Part shown: piece by piece, positions 13,762 to 22,833 of the stretch
Numbering within the stretch: the stretch's first letter is position 1
Layout: the number at the start of each line of letters is the position of its first letter
NCBI GenBank assembly: GCA_947589315.1
Contig: CANPZE010000026.1
Span: forward strand, 1 to 39,988
Length of the DNA: 39,988 nt
Direction: 5' to 3'
Origin: an uncultured Lachnospiraceae bacterium
GTDB taxonomy: Bacteria; Bacillota; Clostridia; Lachnospirales; Lachnospiraceae
Made by a program: the position numbers and the translations under genes
Notes under the pieces: generated by a model
The model's database searches: none
Told to the model about the DNA's origin: nothing
Seen by the model: only the letters and a program-made list of their open reading frames with translations

Positions 13762-15234
13762 ATGTATATCAAGAGCATGAAGGGTTGGAGCAAGCATCTG
13801 GATTTCCTGATCCTGGATGTGGTGATGTTGGAGCTGACGCTGATCATCAGCTACGGCATCCGCCATGCCTGGTCTTTCGTAGGCTTCGGCGATATTTATA
13901 AAACCCTGTCATTCATGCTGGCCACTGCCAGTATCGTCGTCGGAGTGATGCACGAGAGCTATCACGATATTCTGCGGCGGGACTACATAAGCGAATGCAG
14001 GCAGACAATCCTGCATGTGACCATTGTGGAGGCATTGCTGATCGCGGCGGCCTTCTTTCTGAAGGAGTTCTCCTATTCCCGCGAAGTGTTTCTGCTTCTG
14101 TGGGTGTTGGGGGTCATTCTGTGCGTAACCGGGCATTGCATCTGGAAACAGGTTCTGAAGGCCGTCGTCATCGGCCGTCAAACCAGGAAACGCCAGGTGC
14201 TTCTTGTAACCGCCCCCGAGCAGGCGGCGAAGGTCATAGAGGAATGGAAACAGGCGAAGGTGCTGGACTGTGAGATCTGCGGGATTTATATGACCAACAG
14301 AAAAGCAAATATCATCTCACACGAGGCAGTAAAGGCGAACAATGAGGCGGCGGTATCTGCAGAATCCGGCGTCAAAGATGTCGTTTCCTCTATTCCCGTT
14401 ATTCAGACAATAGACGGGATTCGCGAGTATCTGGTCAAGAATGTAGTCGATGAAGTACTGATTCGCCCCGGCTCCGCTCTCGATCGGGAGCAGATGGATG
14501 AATTCCTGCAGGCTGGTCTGACCGTCCATATGGATATCGGCGAGATCGTTCATTTTAACGCACCGACCTATGTAGAAGATTTTGCCGACAGTACAGTGAT
14601 TACCACTGCTATCCGTATGGTGCGGCCATGGGAGATGTGGCTGAAGCGCCTCATGGATATCGTAGGCAGTTGCGTTGGCTTATGCATTACAGGCGTCGCC
14701 TGTATCTTCGTCGTGCCTGCTATCAAGATCGCTGATCCGGGGCCGGCGTTCTTCAGCCAGATTCGCGTAGGGAAGAACGGGAGACGGTTTCGGATGTATA
14801 AGTTCCGCAGTATGTACACGGATGCGGAAGAGCGGAAGAAAGAGTTGATGGCCCACAATGAGATGAAGGGCGCTATGTTCAAGATGAAGAATGATCCGAG
14901 GATCATCAAGGGCATCGGGACATTCATCCGGAAAACCAGTATTGATGAACTGCCGCAGTTTTGGAATGTGCTGAAGGGGGATATGAGCCTGGTGGGGACG
15001 CGACCGCCGACGGAGGAAGAATACGATTCATATGAGATGAGATATCTGAGGAGACTGTCGGTACGGCCGGGGATTACCGGGGTGTGGCAGACCAGCGGAA
15101 GAAATAAGATACATGATTTTGATGATGTAGTGAGGCTGGATACGGAGTATATCACGAATTGGAGCCTGTCCATGGACATTAGATTGTTGGTTAAGACAGT
15201 GAAGGTGGTGTTTATGGAGGAGGGAGCGGCGTAG
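13762..15234 (+). CDS. Polyprenyl-phosphate sugar phosphotransferase (initiating enzyme)
   Basis: A 490-residue enzyme of the WcaJ/WbaP/CpsE family, which transfers a sugar-1-phosphate from a UDP-sugar to undecaprenyl phosphate and so starts each repeat unit. Several membrane segments at the N-terminus and a central nucleotide-binding-like region are followed by the catalytic bacterial-transferase domain from about residue 290: 'WLKRLMDIVGS', 'MYKFRSM', 'TSIDELPQFWNVLKGDMSLVG' and 'TRPPTEEE', with 'RPGITGVWQ' near the end. The length fits the full-size family. The ribosome-binding site AGAGGTG precedes the ATG. Sugar specificity (glucose, galactose or a derivative) is not readable. Confidence 0.92.
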   Translation: MYIKSMKGWSKHLDFLILDVVMLELTLIISYGIRHAWSFVGFGDIYKTLSFMLATASIVVGVMHESYHDILRRDYISECRQTILHVTIVEALLIAAAFFLKEFSYSREVFLLLWVLGVILCVTGHCIWKQVLKAVVIGRQTRKRQVLLVTAPEQAAKVIEEWKQAKVLDCEICGIYMTNRKANIISHEAVKANNEAAVSAESGVKDVVSSIPVIQTIDGIREYLVKNVVDEVLIRPGSALDREQMDEFLQAGLTVHMDIGEIVHFNAPTYVEDFADSTVITTAIRMVRPWEMWLKRLMDIVGSCVGLCITGVACIFVVPAIKIADPGPAFFSQIRVGKNGRRFRMYKFRSMYTDAEERKKELMAHNEMKGAMFKMKNDPRIIKGIGTFIRKTSIDELPQFWNVLKGDMSLVGTRPPTEEEYDSYEMRYLRRLSVRPGITGVWQTSGRNKIHDFDDVVRLDTEYITNWSLSMDIRLLVKTVKVVFMEEGAA

Positions 15235-15324
15235 AAACCAGATCTTCATGGAATGGTGATGGTTCGCGACGCGTTGGATGGAGGTTTCCAGAGAAGAACC
15301 TTGTATCTGAAGGAGTAATGATAA

Positions 15325-16404
15325 GTGGTAGATTTGAATGTTGACTTAAATGGCAAAACAATCCTTGTGACAGGTTCACCGGGATTTATAGGTGCAAACC
15401 TTGTCATGCGTCTTTTACATGAGTTGTCTTCTGGTCACATCATCAGTTTTGACAGTATGAACGACTACTATGACACGAGCTTAAAGGAATACCGGCTTGC
15501 AGAGATAGAGAAGACGGCGGAAAGTAGTGTGGTTAGACACACATTTATAAAAGGTAATCTTGCTGACAAGGAACTTGTGGACAAGGTGTTTTCAGATTAT
15601 AAACCGGATATTGTTGTGAATCTCGCAGCACAGGCTGGCGTACGTTACTCCATAGAACATCCAGATGTCTATATTGAGTCCAATATCATTGGCTTCTACA
15701 ACATTTTAGAAGCCTGTCGTCATAATCCTGTGGAACATTTGGTTTATGCATCATCCTCTTCTGTTTATGGAGGCAATAAGAAAGTTCCGTTCAGCACTGA
15801 TGACAAGGTGGATAATCCGGTAAGCCTTTATGCAGCGACGAAGAAGTCCAATGAGCTTTTGGCACATGCTTATTCAAAACTCTATAATATTCCCTCAACT
15901 GGGCTTCGTTTCTTTACGGTATATGGTCCCGCAGGTCGTCCGGATATGTTCTACTATTCTGCTACGCAAAAACTGAGTGTAGGCGAGATAATTCAGATTT
16001 TCAACTATGGCAACTGTAAACGTGACTTCACCTATATTGATGATATTGTGGAAGGCGTTATCCGGGTTATGCAGGGAGCGCCGAATAAGAAAATTGGGGA
16101 AGACGGCTTGCCGGTTCCGCCGTACCGTGTCTATAACATTGGAGGTGGCACACCGGAAAACCTGCTGGACTACATCAGCATTTTGCAGGAGGAACTCGTC
16201 CGCGCCGGTGTTCTGCCAGAGGATTATGACTTCGAGGAACACAGGGAACTGGTTCCCATGCAACAGGGCGATGTCCCGGTGACTTATGCTGAGAGTCAGG
16301 CGTTGGAGAGAGATTATGGATTCAAACCTTCTATAGATATAAGGACTGGGTTGCGGAAATTTGCAGAATGGTATAAGGACTATTATATAGATGGGAACAG
16401 ATAA
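15325..16404 (+). CDS. NAD-dependent epimerase, probable UDP-glucuronate 4-epimerase
   Basis: A 359-residue extended short-chain dehydrogenase. 'ILVTGSPGFIGANLV' is the NAD-binding loop, 'DSMNDYYD' and 'GVRYSIEHPDVY' are characteristic of UDP-glucuronate 4-epimerases, and 'YAATKKSNE' carries the catalytic Tyr-x-x-x-Lys. It would convert UDP-glucuronate to UDP-galacturonate in the cytoplasm. The GTG start at 15325 has AAGGAG 9 nt upstream. The UDP-glucose dehydrogenase gene follows immediately and would supply its substrate. Base composition falls here compared with the preceding gene, which marks the start of the AT-rich block. Other 4-epimerase specificities cannot be excluded. Confidence 0.85.
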   Translation: MVDLNVDLNGKTILVTGSPGFIGANLVMRLLHELSSGHIISFDSMNDYYDTSLKEYRLAEIEKTAESSVVRHTFIKGNLADKELVDKVFSDYKPDIVVNLAAQAGVRYSIEHPDVYIESNIIGFYNILEACRHNPVEHLVYASSSSVYGGNKKVPFSTDDKVDNPVSLYAATKKSNELLAHAYSKLYNIPSTGLRFFTVYGPAGRPDMFYYSATQKLSVGEIIQIFNYGNCKRDFTYIDDIVEGVIRVMQGAPNKKIGEDGLPVPPYRVYNIGGGTPENLLDYISILQEELVRAGVLPEDYDFEEHRELVPMQQGDVPVTYAESQALERDYGFKPSIDIRTGLRKFAEWYKDYYIDGNR

Positions 16405-16432
16405 ATAAAGGGAATGCCAGACAAAAGAATGG

Positions 16433-17692
16433 ATGATTGAAATGGTTAACGAAAAGACCGGAAAAAAGTATAAAGTTGCGGTTGCAGGGACAGGCTATGT
16501 AGGCTTGTCCCTTGCTGTGTTGCTTGCACAGGATAACCAGGTAACGGCGGTGGATATTCTCCCTGAGAAGGTTGAGAAGATCAATAACAGAATCAGCCCA
16601 ATACAGGATAAGGAGATAGAGGAATATCTCTCTGAGAAGGACCTTGATCTTTCTGCTACATTGGACGGTGAAAGCGCTTATGCAGACGCAGACTTTGTTA
16701 TTATCGCTGCCCCTACGAACTATGATCCGCAGAAGGATTTCTTCGATTGCTCAGCAGTGGAAGCGGTGATTGAGCTAGTATTGAAGAGCAGTGACAAGGC
16801 TGTAATGGTGATAAAAAGTACCATTCCAGTGGGATATACAAAATCCGTTAGGAAGAAATACAACACGGATCGGATCATATTCAGCCCAGAGTTTTTGCGC
16901 GAATCAAAGGCTCTTTATGACAATTTGTATCCGAGTCGTATCATCGTTGGCTGCGATGAGAACACCAGTTATGCGGCAGAAGTTTTTTCCAGGATGCTGG
17001 TTGAGGGAGCTGTTAAAGAGAATATAGAAATTCTCTATATGGGGTTGACGGAAGCGGAAGCTGTCAAGTTGTTTGCAAATACATATTTAGCTCTTAGAGT
17101 TTCGTTTTTCAATGAGTTGGATACATATGCAGAAGTCAAGGGGCTGAATACGGCGGATATCATCAAAGGCGTCAGTCTGGATCCTCGGATCGGGGATTAT
17201 TACAACAACCCAAGCTTTGGCTATGGAGGCTATTGCCTGCCGAAGGATACGAAGCAACTACTTGCCAACTATCAGGATGTACCAGAGAACCTCATCCAGG
17301 CCATTGTGGATAGCAATCGGACGAGGAAGGATTTTATCGCAGATAGAGTGCTGGAGCGAGCCGGATATTATACTGCTAATTCGATGTGGAATGCAGAGAA
17401 GGAGCGTCCAATTATAGTCGGTGTTTACCGTTTGACGATGAAGGCGAACAGTGATAATTTTCGCCAGAGCAGTATACAGGGCGTAATGAAGAGACTGAAA
17501 GCCAAGGGTGCGACGGTGATCATTTATGAGCCGACATTGCCGGATGGAGCAACGTTCTTTGGAAGTCTTGTGGTGAATGATGTGAAGAGGTTCAAGTGCG
17601 GTGCGGATGCCATCATTGCGAACAGGTATGAGGTGGTGCTGGATGATGTGATGGAGAAGGTTTATACGCGAGATTTGTTTAGGAGAGATTAA
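16433..17692 (+). CDS. ugd: UDP-glucose 6-dehydrogenase
   Basis: A 419-residue nucleotide-sugar dehydrogenase that oxidises UDP-glucose to UDP-glucuronate with two NAD. '[15 protein letters not shown]' is the NAD-binding glycine motif, '[13 protein letters not shown]' the substrate loop, and C268 in '[14 protein letters not shown]' the catalytic cysteine. The size matches the Ugd family. Two in-frame ATG codons (16433 and 16442) are possible starts, and neither has a strong ribosome-binding site. It is paired with the preceding epimerase, making UDP-glucuronate and UDP-galacturonate for an acidic polymer. Confidence 0.92.
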   Translation: MIEMVNEKTGKKYKVAVAGTGYVGLSLAVLLAQDNQVTAVDILPEKVEKINNRISPIQDKEIEEYLSEKDLDLSATLDGESAYADADFVIIAAPTNYDPQKDFFDCSAVEAVIELVLKSSDKAVMVIKSTIPVGYTKSVRKKYNTDRIIFSPEFLRESKALYDNLYPSRIIVGCDENTSYAAEVFSRMLVEGAVKENIEILYMGLTEAEAVKLFANTYLALRVSFFNELDTYAEVKGLNTADIIKGVSLDPRIGDYYNNPSFGYGGYCLPKDTKQLLANYQDVPENLIQAIVDSNRTRKDFIADRVLERAGYYTANSMWNAEKERPIIVGVYRLTMKANSDNFRQSSIQGVMKRLKAKGATVIIYEPTLPDGATFFGSLVVNDVKRFKCGADAIIANRYEVVLDDVMEKVYTRDLFRRD

Positions 17693-17743
17693 ATTACCAA
17701 AATCAGGTAAGATTGCGAGCGGAATATTTAAGGGGATATTATA

Positions 17744-18205
17744 GTGAAACATAAAGAAAAACCGATGATATGTCTGGTATCGTCTTCAGGTGGACATTGG
17801 GAACAGCTTAAAAAGCTGAAACCATTAATCGAAAAATATGATGGTTTTATGGTTACAGAGAAAACTCAGTTTGAGGCAGATGCAAAATATCTAATGTTAC
17901 AGAAAGATTTAAAAGATAAGTTTATGTTGCCTAAAATGATTGTAAATTCGTTGAGCGCAATTAGAATTTGGATTAAAGAGAGACCAGATTTTGTGGTAAC
18001 TACAGGTACTTTGATAGCGTATCCGTTTTATATCCTAACAATATTAACGCGCAAAAAATTTGTATTTATTGAAACTTTTGGTCGAGCAGATATGCCGACT
18101 GTGGCCGGGAAAATGATGGAAAAACACTCCGATCTATTTATAGTACAATGGGAAACGCAGAAAAAGCATTATAAAAAAGCGATATATGGGGGGTGCCTCT
18201 ATTGA
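17744..18205 (+). CDS. PssD/Alg14-like glycosyltransferase membrane subunit
   Basis: A 153-residue protein of the Alg14/PssD/CpsF type. 'MICLVSSSGGHWEQLKKL' and 'PDFVVTTGTLIAYPF' with 'FIETFGRADMPTVAGK' are the family's typical segments. Such proteins anchor the catalytic Alg13/PssE subunit at the membrane and bind the lipid-linked acceptor. The GTG start at 17744 has AGGGGA about 7 nt upstream. The stop codon overlaps the start of the next gene, which encodes the partner subunit. Together they would add the second sugar of the repeat unit. Confidence 0.88.
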   Translation: MKHKEKPMICLVSSSGGHWEQLKKLKPLIEKYDGFMVTEKTQFEADAKYLMLQKDLKDKFMLPKMIVNSLSAIRIWIKERPDFVVTTGTLIAYPFYILTILTRKKFVFIETFGRADMPTVAGKMMEKHSDLFIVQWETQKKHYKKAIYGGCLY

Positions 18206-18708
18206 TTTTCGTGACTGTGGGTTCGCGTGCATATCCATTTGATCGGTTGTTCAGAAAGCTGGACGAACTTTATGAGAAAGGGATTCTTTCGGATACGTTA
18301 TTTGCACAGACGGGGACTTCGACATATGTCCCCAGGCATTATGAATATAAGGATTTCATTTCGCCAGAGGAGTTCGATGAGGTAATTGGTAAGGCAGATA
18401 TAGTTGTTAGTCATGGGGCCTCAGGTTCTATTATGAAGGCTCTTAATGCGGGGAAAAAAGTTATCGCTGTTACTCGTCTTGAAAAATATGGTGAACACAT
18501 AAATGATCATCAGATTCAGAATAATGAGGCGTTTAGTTCAAATGGCTATGTACTTATGGCGGATCTGGAGCTCACTGATCTCGGAGAGTGTTTTCAAAAA
18601 ATATATGCAGGTCAAGACGGATTGCGGCCGTGGGAGAATAAAGATCCTATGGCAATAGTGAATATGGTAGATAAATTCATACATGATAATTGGAGGTCTA
18701 TCCAATGA
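18202..18708 (+). CDS. PssE/Alg13-like glycosyltransferase catalytic subunit
   Basis: A 168-residue GT28-type C-terminal domain. 'IFVTVGSRAYPFDRL' is the classic N-terminus, and 'ADIVVSHGASGSIMKALNAGK' with 'NDHQIQNNEAF' binds the UDP-sugar. The start is taken as TTG at 18202, overlapping the previous stop as TTGA and 8 nt after GGGGGG; a GTG at 18193 lies inside that purine tract. The pair with the preceding gene is the common PssD-PssE arrangement. The donor is likely UDP-GlcA, UDP-Gal or UDP-Glc; UDP-GlcA would fit the neighbouring genes. Confidence 0.88.
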   Translation: MIFVTVGSRAYPFDRLFRKLDELYEKGILSDTLFAQTGTSTYVPRHYEYKDFISPEEFDEVIGKADIVVSHGASGSIMKALNAGKKVIAVTRLEKYGEHINDHQIQNNEAFSSNGYVLMADLELTDLGECFQKIYAGQDGLRPWENKDPMAIVNMVDKFIHDNWRSIQ

Positions 18709-19583
18709 GTAGCGACCCAGTTGCAAAAAAAATTAGATATATGTTACGTTTTTTACCAGATGAATTCTATATTCAGCTTAACTATTTTGCGCACTTTAAG
18801 CGTTTTGCCGATTTGAAAAATCCTTCTACATATAATGAAAAAATAAATTGGTTGAAACTTCATGATCACAATCCAAATTATACAAAGCTTGTCGATAAGT
18901 ATGAAGTATAAAAATTCATTGAAAATCGGGTCGGGGGGGTTATGTGTATACCTACCATTGGAGTATGGAACTGCTTTGATGAAATAGATTTTAATAGTTT
19001 ACCTAACCAGTTTGTTTTAAAGTGTACACATGATTCTGAAGGTATTGTCATTGTGAAAGATAAAAATTTGTTTGATGTGAATTCGGCTAGAACGAGAATT
19101 GAAAACGCATTAAAACAGAACTTTTTCTATATCGGGAGAGAATGGCCTTATAAAGATGTTAAACCAAGGATTATTGCCGAACCCTATATGGAAGATGCTT
19201 TAGATGGAGAGCTGAGAGATTATAAGTTTTTTTGCTTTCATGGAGAACCCAAAGTTATGTATATTGCCTCAGGTAGAAGTATTAACAAAACGAGATTTGA
19301 CTTTTATAACATGAACTTTCATCATTTAAATGTAATTCAGAAGTATTCAAATTCTGAGGTAGTCCAAAGGAAACCGACAACTTTTGATGAGATGATTTGT
19401 ATTGCAAAAATTCTGTCAAAAGATTTTTTGCATGTAAGGGTGGACTTTTATGAAGTGAATGGAAAATGTTATGTTGGCGAATTGACGTTTTATCCTCTTA
19501 GCGGTTTTATACCTTTTCATCCAAATGAATGGGATATAATTTTTGGAAATTGGCTCGATCTGTCAAAGGTTCATATTGCATAA
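18705..19583 (+). pseudogene. ATP-grasp (TupA-like) polysaccharide protein, broken by one stop
   Basis: Both parts read in the same frame: an N-terminal part ending 'LVDKYEV' and a C-terminal part continuing 'KFIENRVGG..CIPTIGVW', separated only by TAA at 18909-18911. The C-terminal part carries 'LPNQFVLKCTHDSEG', the ATP-grasp TupA-like nucleotide segment, and 'DYKFFCFHGEPKVMY' with 'HVRVDFYEVNGKCYVGELTFYP', the metal-binding strands. Related proteins have no break here, so one nonsense change seems to have inactivated the gene. A new ATG at 18942 could start a protein lacking the N-terminal domain. The intact start ATG at 18705 follows GGAGGT by 7 nt and overlaps the previous gene as ATGA. 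Confidence 0.8.
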
Positions 19584-19605
19584 AAATGGAGGTATGGCAA
19601 CTTAT

Positions 19606-20535
19606 ATGATTTCCGCAGGAGTTGTGTTGTACCATCCTAATCGTGAAAGACTCTTTGAAAACATAAGTATTATCCGTCACGATGTGAACAGAGTATATCT
19701 ATATGATAATGGTACATCTGCTGATTTATTGGATATACTTGAAAAAGACCCGGTTGTGACTATTCTTGGTGACGGAAATAATATCGGGTTGGCAAAAGCC
19801 TTAAACTGCATAATGGAAAGAGCACGTGCGGATGGCAGCTTTTGGGTTGTCACATATGACCAGGATTCGATCTCGGATCGTCGACTTATTCAGGAGTATC
19901 GTAAACTGCTTGATATTCCCAATGTAGCAATTATATGTCCACAGGTCATAGATAGGCGTAGAAGATATATGGAAGAAAAGAGAGTCCACAACATCGAAAG
20001 CGTGACAAGGTGCATTACATCCGCAAGCTGTACAAGTGTCAACGCCTGGGAAGACATAGGAGGATTTGACAATTTTTTGTTTATTGACCTGGTTGATAAT
20101 GATTTTTGCAAAAGGTTGAAGCTGAATGGTTGGGATATTTTAAAGCTGAATGATGTGATTTTAAATCAGGAATATGGAGATATTGAACCTAAAGATAACA
20201 AGACAGCAGATTATATTCTTAAGGTCTCAGATTTCGTGAAACGACGCCTTCATATAAATTACTTGGCAGAGAATATAGGTAAATTGAGCTATAAGAAAAA
20301 TGTAAGCCCGCTTCGGGTCTACTATACAAACCGCAATGTAATCTATCTAAATAAAAAATATAAAAATTATGGTGGAATCGGATATGATTGTTATAGGTGT
20401 AGGTCATATTTGGGATTTCAAATATGTTTCAATTTAGCTTCAATCTGTAGAGGACAGAAAAAAATAAAAATAATCAAAGCAATTATGAATGGAATGAATG
20501 ACGGAATAAAAAGCAGTCCTGAGGTATTACCGTAG
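19606..20535 (+). CDS. Rhamnosyltransferase-like GT2 protein (first)
   Basis: A 309-residue GT2 enzyme of the rhamnosyltransferase (RfbN/WbbL-like) group. 'ISAGVVLYHPN' starts the fold, 'NNIGLAKALN' follows, 'VVTYDQDS' is the acidic metal motif, and 'FLFIDLVDNDFCKRLKLNGW' is typical of the group. The start is uncertain: GGAGG at 19588-19592 is 1 nt from the ATG at 19594 and 13 nt from the ATG at 19606; the latter gives the canonical N-terminus. It is AT-rich and co-directional with its neighbours, and related to the next gene. No dTDP-rhamnose genes are in the window, so the donor may be another deoxy-sugar such as GDP-fucose. Confidence 0.82.
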   Translation: MISAGVVLYHPNRERLFENISIIRHDVNRVYLYDNGTSADLLDILEKDPVVTILGDGNNIGLAKALNCIMERARADGSFWVVTYDQDSISDRRLIQEYRKLLDIPNVAIICPQVIDRRRRYMEEKRVHNIESVTRCITSASCTSVNAWEDIGGFDNFLFIDLVDNDFCKRLKLNGWDILKLNDVILNQEYGDIEPKDNKTADYILKVSDFVKRRLHINYLAENIGKLSYKKNVSPLRVYYTNRNVIYLNKKYKNYGGIGYDCYRCRSYLGFQICFNLASICRGQKKIKIIKAIMNGMNDGIKSSPEVLP

Positions 20536-20564
20536 ATTGTTTTTTGTGACAAGGTAGGTTTACA

Positions 20565-21443
20565 ATGAAACAAGTTTATTCAGTTGATTGTGATATATAT
20601 TCTGGCATTGTCACATATAACCCAGACATTGAGATATTCAAGAAAAATCTTTCTGCAATTGTCGGACAAACAGAATGCGTTGTGATCGTAGATAATGCTT
20701 CTTCTAATGCAGCAGAGCTCAAAATGATAGCTTCTGGCGCAGGAGCTGAAGTAATTTGCAACAAGCAGAATGAAGGAATCGCAAAAGCACTGAACCAGCT
20801 AATGGAATATGGGAAAATCCATGGCTTCAGATGGATGCTATCGTTGGACCAGGATTCAATATGCCCACCTGACTATTGTAAAAGAATGATGACGGTTTTG
20901 AAGCGTGTTCCGAATCCAGGCGTTGTAGCGCCTACGATCGTGGATAAGACAGTGGGTGTTATTGGTCATAATCCGGTGGAGGAGTATCAATCAGTTCGGA
21001 CATGCATTACTTCTGGTGCGTTGGTGAACATCGCGGTTTGGGAAGAAGCAGGGAAATATGACGAAGCAATGTTTATCGATAGCGTTGATTTCGAGTTTTG
21101 TTACCGTGTACGTAAACAGGGCTATCAGGTGGTTCAGGTGAAGGGTATTGAGCTTTCACACAAGCTTGGAGAATGTGAGATGCGCCGCTTTCTCTTCTGG
21201 AAGGTTCGTGTCAATCATCATTCGGCCTTTCGCAAGTATTATATTTCGCGAAATAATATATATTATCCGTTTAAGCATCATCTGTGGCTTCATTTGGCAC
21301 GAGCAAACTTGAGAAATCTGTGGCTGCTATTGCAGATTTATCTGTACGAGGATGATAAAAGAAACAAATCGGCCAAGCTATTGAAGGGATGGAGTGACGG
21401 ATATAAGTTAGCGAGGAAATGTGGAATCTTCTCAGCCTGCTAA
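20565..21443 (+). CDS. Rhamnosyltransferase-like GT2 protein (second)
   Basis: A 292-residue GT2 enzyme, paralogous to the preceding one. 'SGIVTYNPDIEIF', 'VDNASSN', 'NEGIAKALNQLM', 'LSLDQDSICP' and 'MFIDSVDFEFCYRVRKQGY' are the aligned landmarks, with 'YYISRNNIYYP' near the C-terminus typical of rhamnosyltransferases. The catalytic acidic motif is intact. The gene starts 30 bp after the previous stop. The 121 bp behind it hold a hairpin followed by TTTT. Confidence 0.87.
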   Translation: MKQVYSVDCDIYSGIVTYNPDIEIFKKNLSAIVGQTECVVIVDNASSNAAELKMIASGAGAEVICNKQNEGIAKALNQLMEYGKIHGFRWMLSLDQDSICPPDYCKRMMTVLKRVPNPGVVAPTIVDKTVGVIGHNPVEEYQSVRTCITSGALVNIAVWEEAGKYDEAMFIDSVDFEFCYRVRKQGYQVVQVKGIELSHKLGECEMRRFLFWKVRVNHHSAFRKYYISRNNIYYPFKHHLWLHLARANLRNLWLLLQIYLYEDDKRNKSAKLLKGWSDGYKLARKCGIFSAC

Positions 21444-21502
21444 AGAGAGCATTGTATAGCACTAGCGGTTATCCATTGCCTATTTAATCTTTAATTATAT
21501 TG

Positions 21503-21530
21503 TTCTGTGTTCAATTGAAAACAGAATTTT
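21503..21530 (+). terminator. Possible internal terminator
   Basis: TTCTGT (21503-21508) pairs with ACAGAA (21521-21526), with TTC-AATT-GAA able to form an inner stem, followed directly by TTTT. It lies in the middle of the polysaccharide operon, 35 bp before the next start codon, where an antiterminated polymerase would have to read through. Confidence 0.45.
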
Positions 21531-21564
21531 CGGACAAATGACTGATTTGCTGAGGAGGAAAGCC

Positions 21565-22833
21565 ATGAATGATTGTGTCATTTTTGTTTCTCATAGCAAT
21601 TACCGAATCAAGGGCGCTGGTGTTGAAAAGTATATTGGCGAGATTACGAAGCTATTTCAGAAAAAAGGAATTCAAAGTATTCATTTTTTCCCAATCATCG
21701 AGGTTAACAAGCGCATCAGAAGGTTCGGCAGAGAGTACGTAGGCGTTCATTATAACGGAAAGTTTGAGGGAATTTATCGAGAAGACACTTTGGCGGATCT
21801 TCTGGGCCAATTGAGCAGGAAGTACGGTCTGAATTATCTCGGCGTGCATATTAATCATCTGCATGGGTGGAACATGGATCATCTGGAGGCACTTCTGCTT
21901 AGATTACAGCTTCCGGTGAAGATAATTGTTCATGATTTCGAAATGATTTGCGCATATATGTTCAAGGAAGATGGTCGCGGAGCAAGTTGCAGAAAAAATA
22001 TAGGGAAGCCGTGTGCGGAGAGATGCATGGGTTGTAGGTACGCAGCAACCGCTCTTCAACAGTTTCAGAAGAATCAGGGTTTTCTAGCGCATATTGAGCC
22101 TCTGATTGAAAGTATTATAGCGCCATCAAAAGTGGCAGGTGTGAACTGGCTGAAAGGTTTTGAGAATTATCGTGATAAGCTGACTATTCGTGAGCACTTA
22201 CTGCAATCCGGGAAGTATGTCAAAGCGGAGCCGGACGAAAGGATGAAAATCGCGTATATCGGCTCCATTGCGGCGCATAAGGGCTACAACGAATGGCTAC
22301 GACTGCGACAAAGCTTGGAAGAGCAAAACTATGAATTTTATTACTTCGGCAAAAACAAGCAGGCAATGCCGGGAGTACAGAAGGTATTTGTGGACTTTCA
22401 AGTCAGCGCGTCGAAAGGCATGACTGAACAGCTCAGGGAATATGGAATTGATTTAGCATTTATGTGGTCAATGTGTCAGGAGACATATTGTTACACGGCA
22501 TATGAGGCGCTTGCAGCTGACTGCTATTTATTAACCAACGATTACAGCGGAAACATAGCGGATATGGTAGAAAGTGTAGGGTGCGGAAAAGTATGCACAT
22601 CGTTGGAAGAATGCATGGCTTTCTTGAAAGATTCTGATAATGTGCGAAAGGAACTTGCAAAATATCGGAACACGAAAACGGTTCCTGCAATCATAACCCC
22701 CAATATATCTTTAGATGAATTGATATTTCACGGCGATGTTGTTCATTTACCTTTTGATGCATCAAGACGCGTCAAGAGGTTTAGACTGTTGTCTGCCGTC
22801 TATTCTTTGGTGCGAGGAGAGACTGATAGATGA
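21565..22833 (+). CDS. GT4-like glycosyltransferase
   Basis: A 422-residue GT-B type glycosyltransferase. The N-terminal half holds 'FVSHSNYRIKGAGVEKYIGEI' and 'VHINHLHGW'. The C-terminal half holds 'KIAYIGSIAAHKGYNEW', the second Rossmann domain, and 'QETYCYTAYEALAADCYLL', the E-x7-E-like nucleotide-sugar site. A cysteine cluster (CRKN, CAERCMGC) lies near residues 140-165 and could bind metal. The start ATG at 21565 follows GAGGAGG by 6 nt; the longer frame from 21538 is not supported. Its stop overlaps the next gene as ATGA. Sugar unknown. Confidence 0.82.
   Translation: MNDCVIFVSHSNYRIKGAGVEKYIGEITKLFQKKGIQSIHFFPIIEVNKRIRRFGREYVGVHYNGKFEGIYREDTLADLLGQLSRKYGLNYLGVHINHLHGWNMDHLEALLLRLQLPVKIIVHDFEMICAYMFKEDGRGASCRKNIGKPCAERCMGCRYAATALQQFQKNQGFLAHIEPLIESIIAPSKVAGVNWLKGFENYRDKLTIREHLLQSGKYVKAEPDERMKIAYIGSIAAHKGYNEWLRLRQSLEEQNYEFYYFGKNKQAMPGVQKVFVDFQVSASKGMTEQLREYGIDLAFMWSMCQETYCYTAYEALAADCYLLTNDYSGNIADMVESVGCGKVCTSLEECMAFLKDSDNVRKELAKYRNTKTVPAIITPNISLDELIFHGDVVHLPFDASRRVKRFRLLSAVYSLVRGETDR

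Noticed and set aside
18909-18911. Recoded stop (selenocysteine or pyrrolysine) in the ATP-grasp gene
   Set aside because: The codon is TAA, which is not used for either amino acid, and relatives are expected to have lysine or arginine here.
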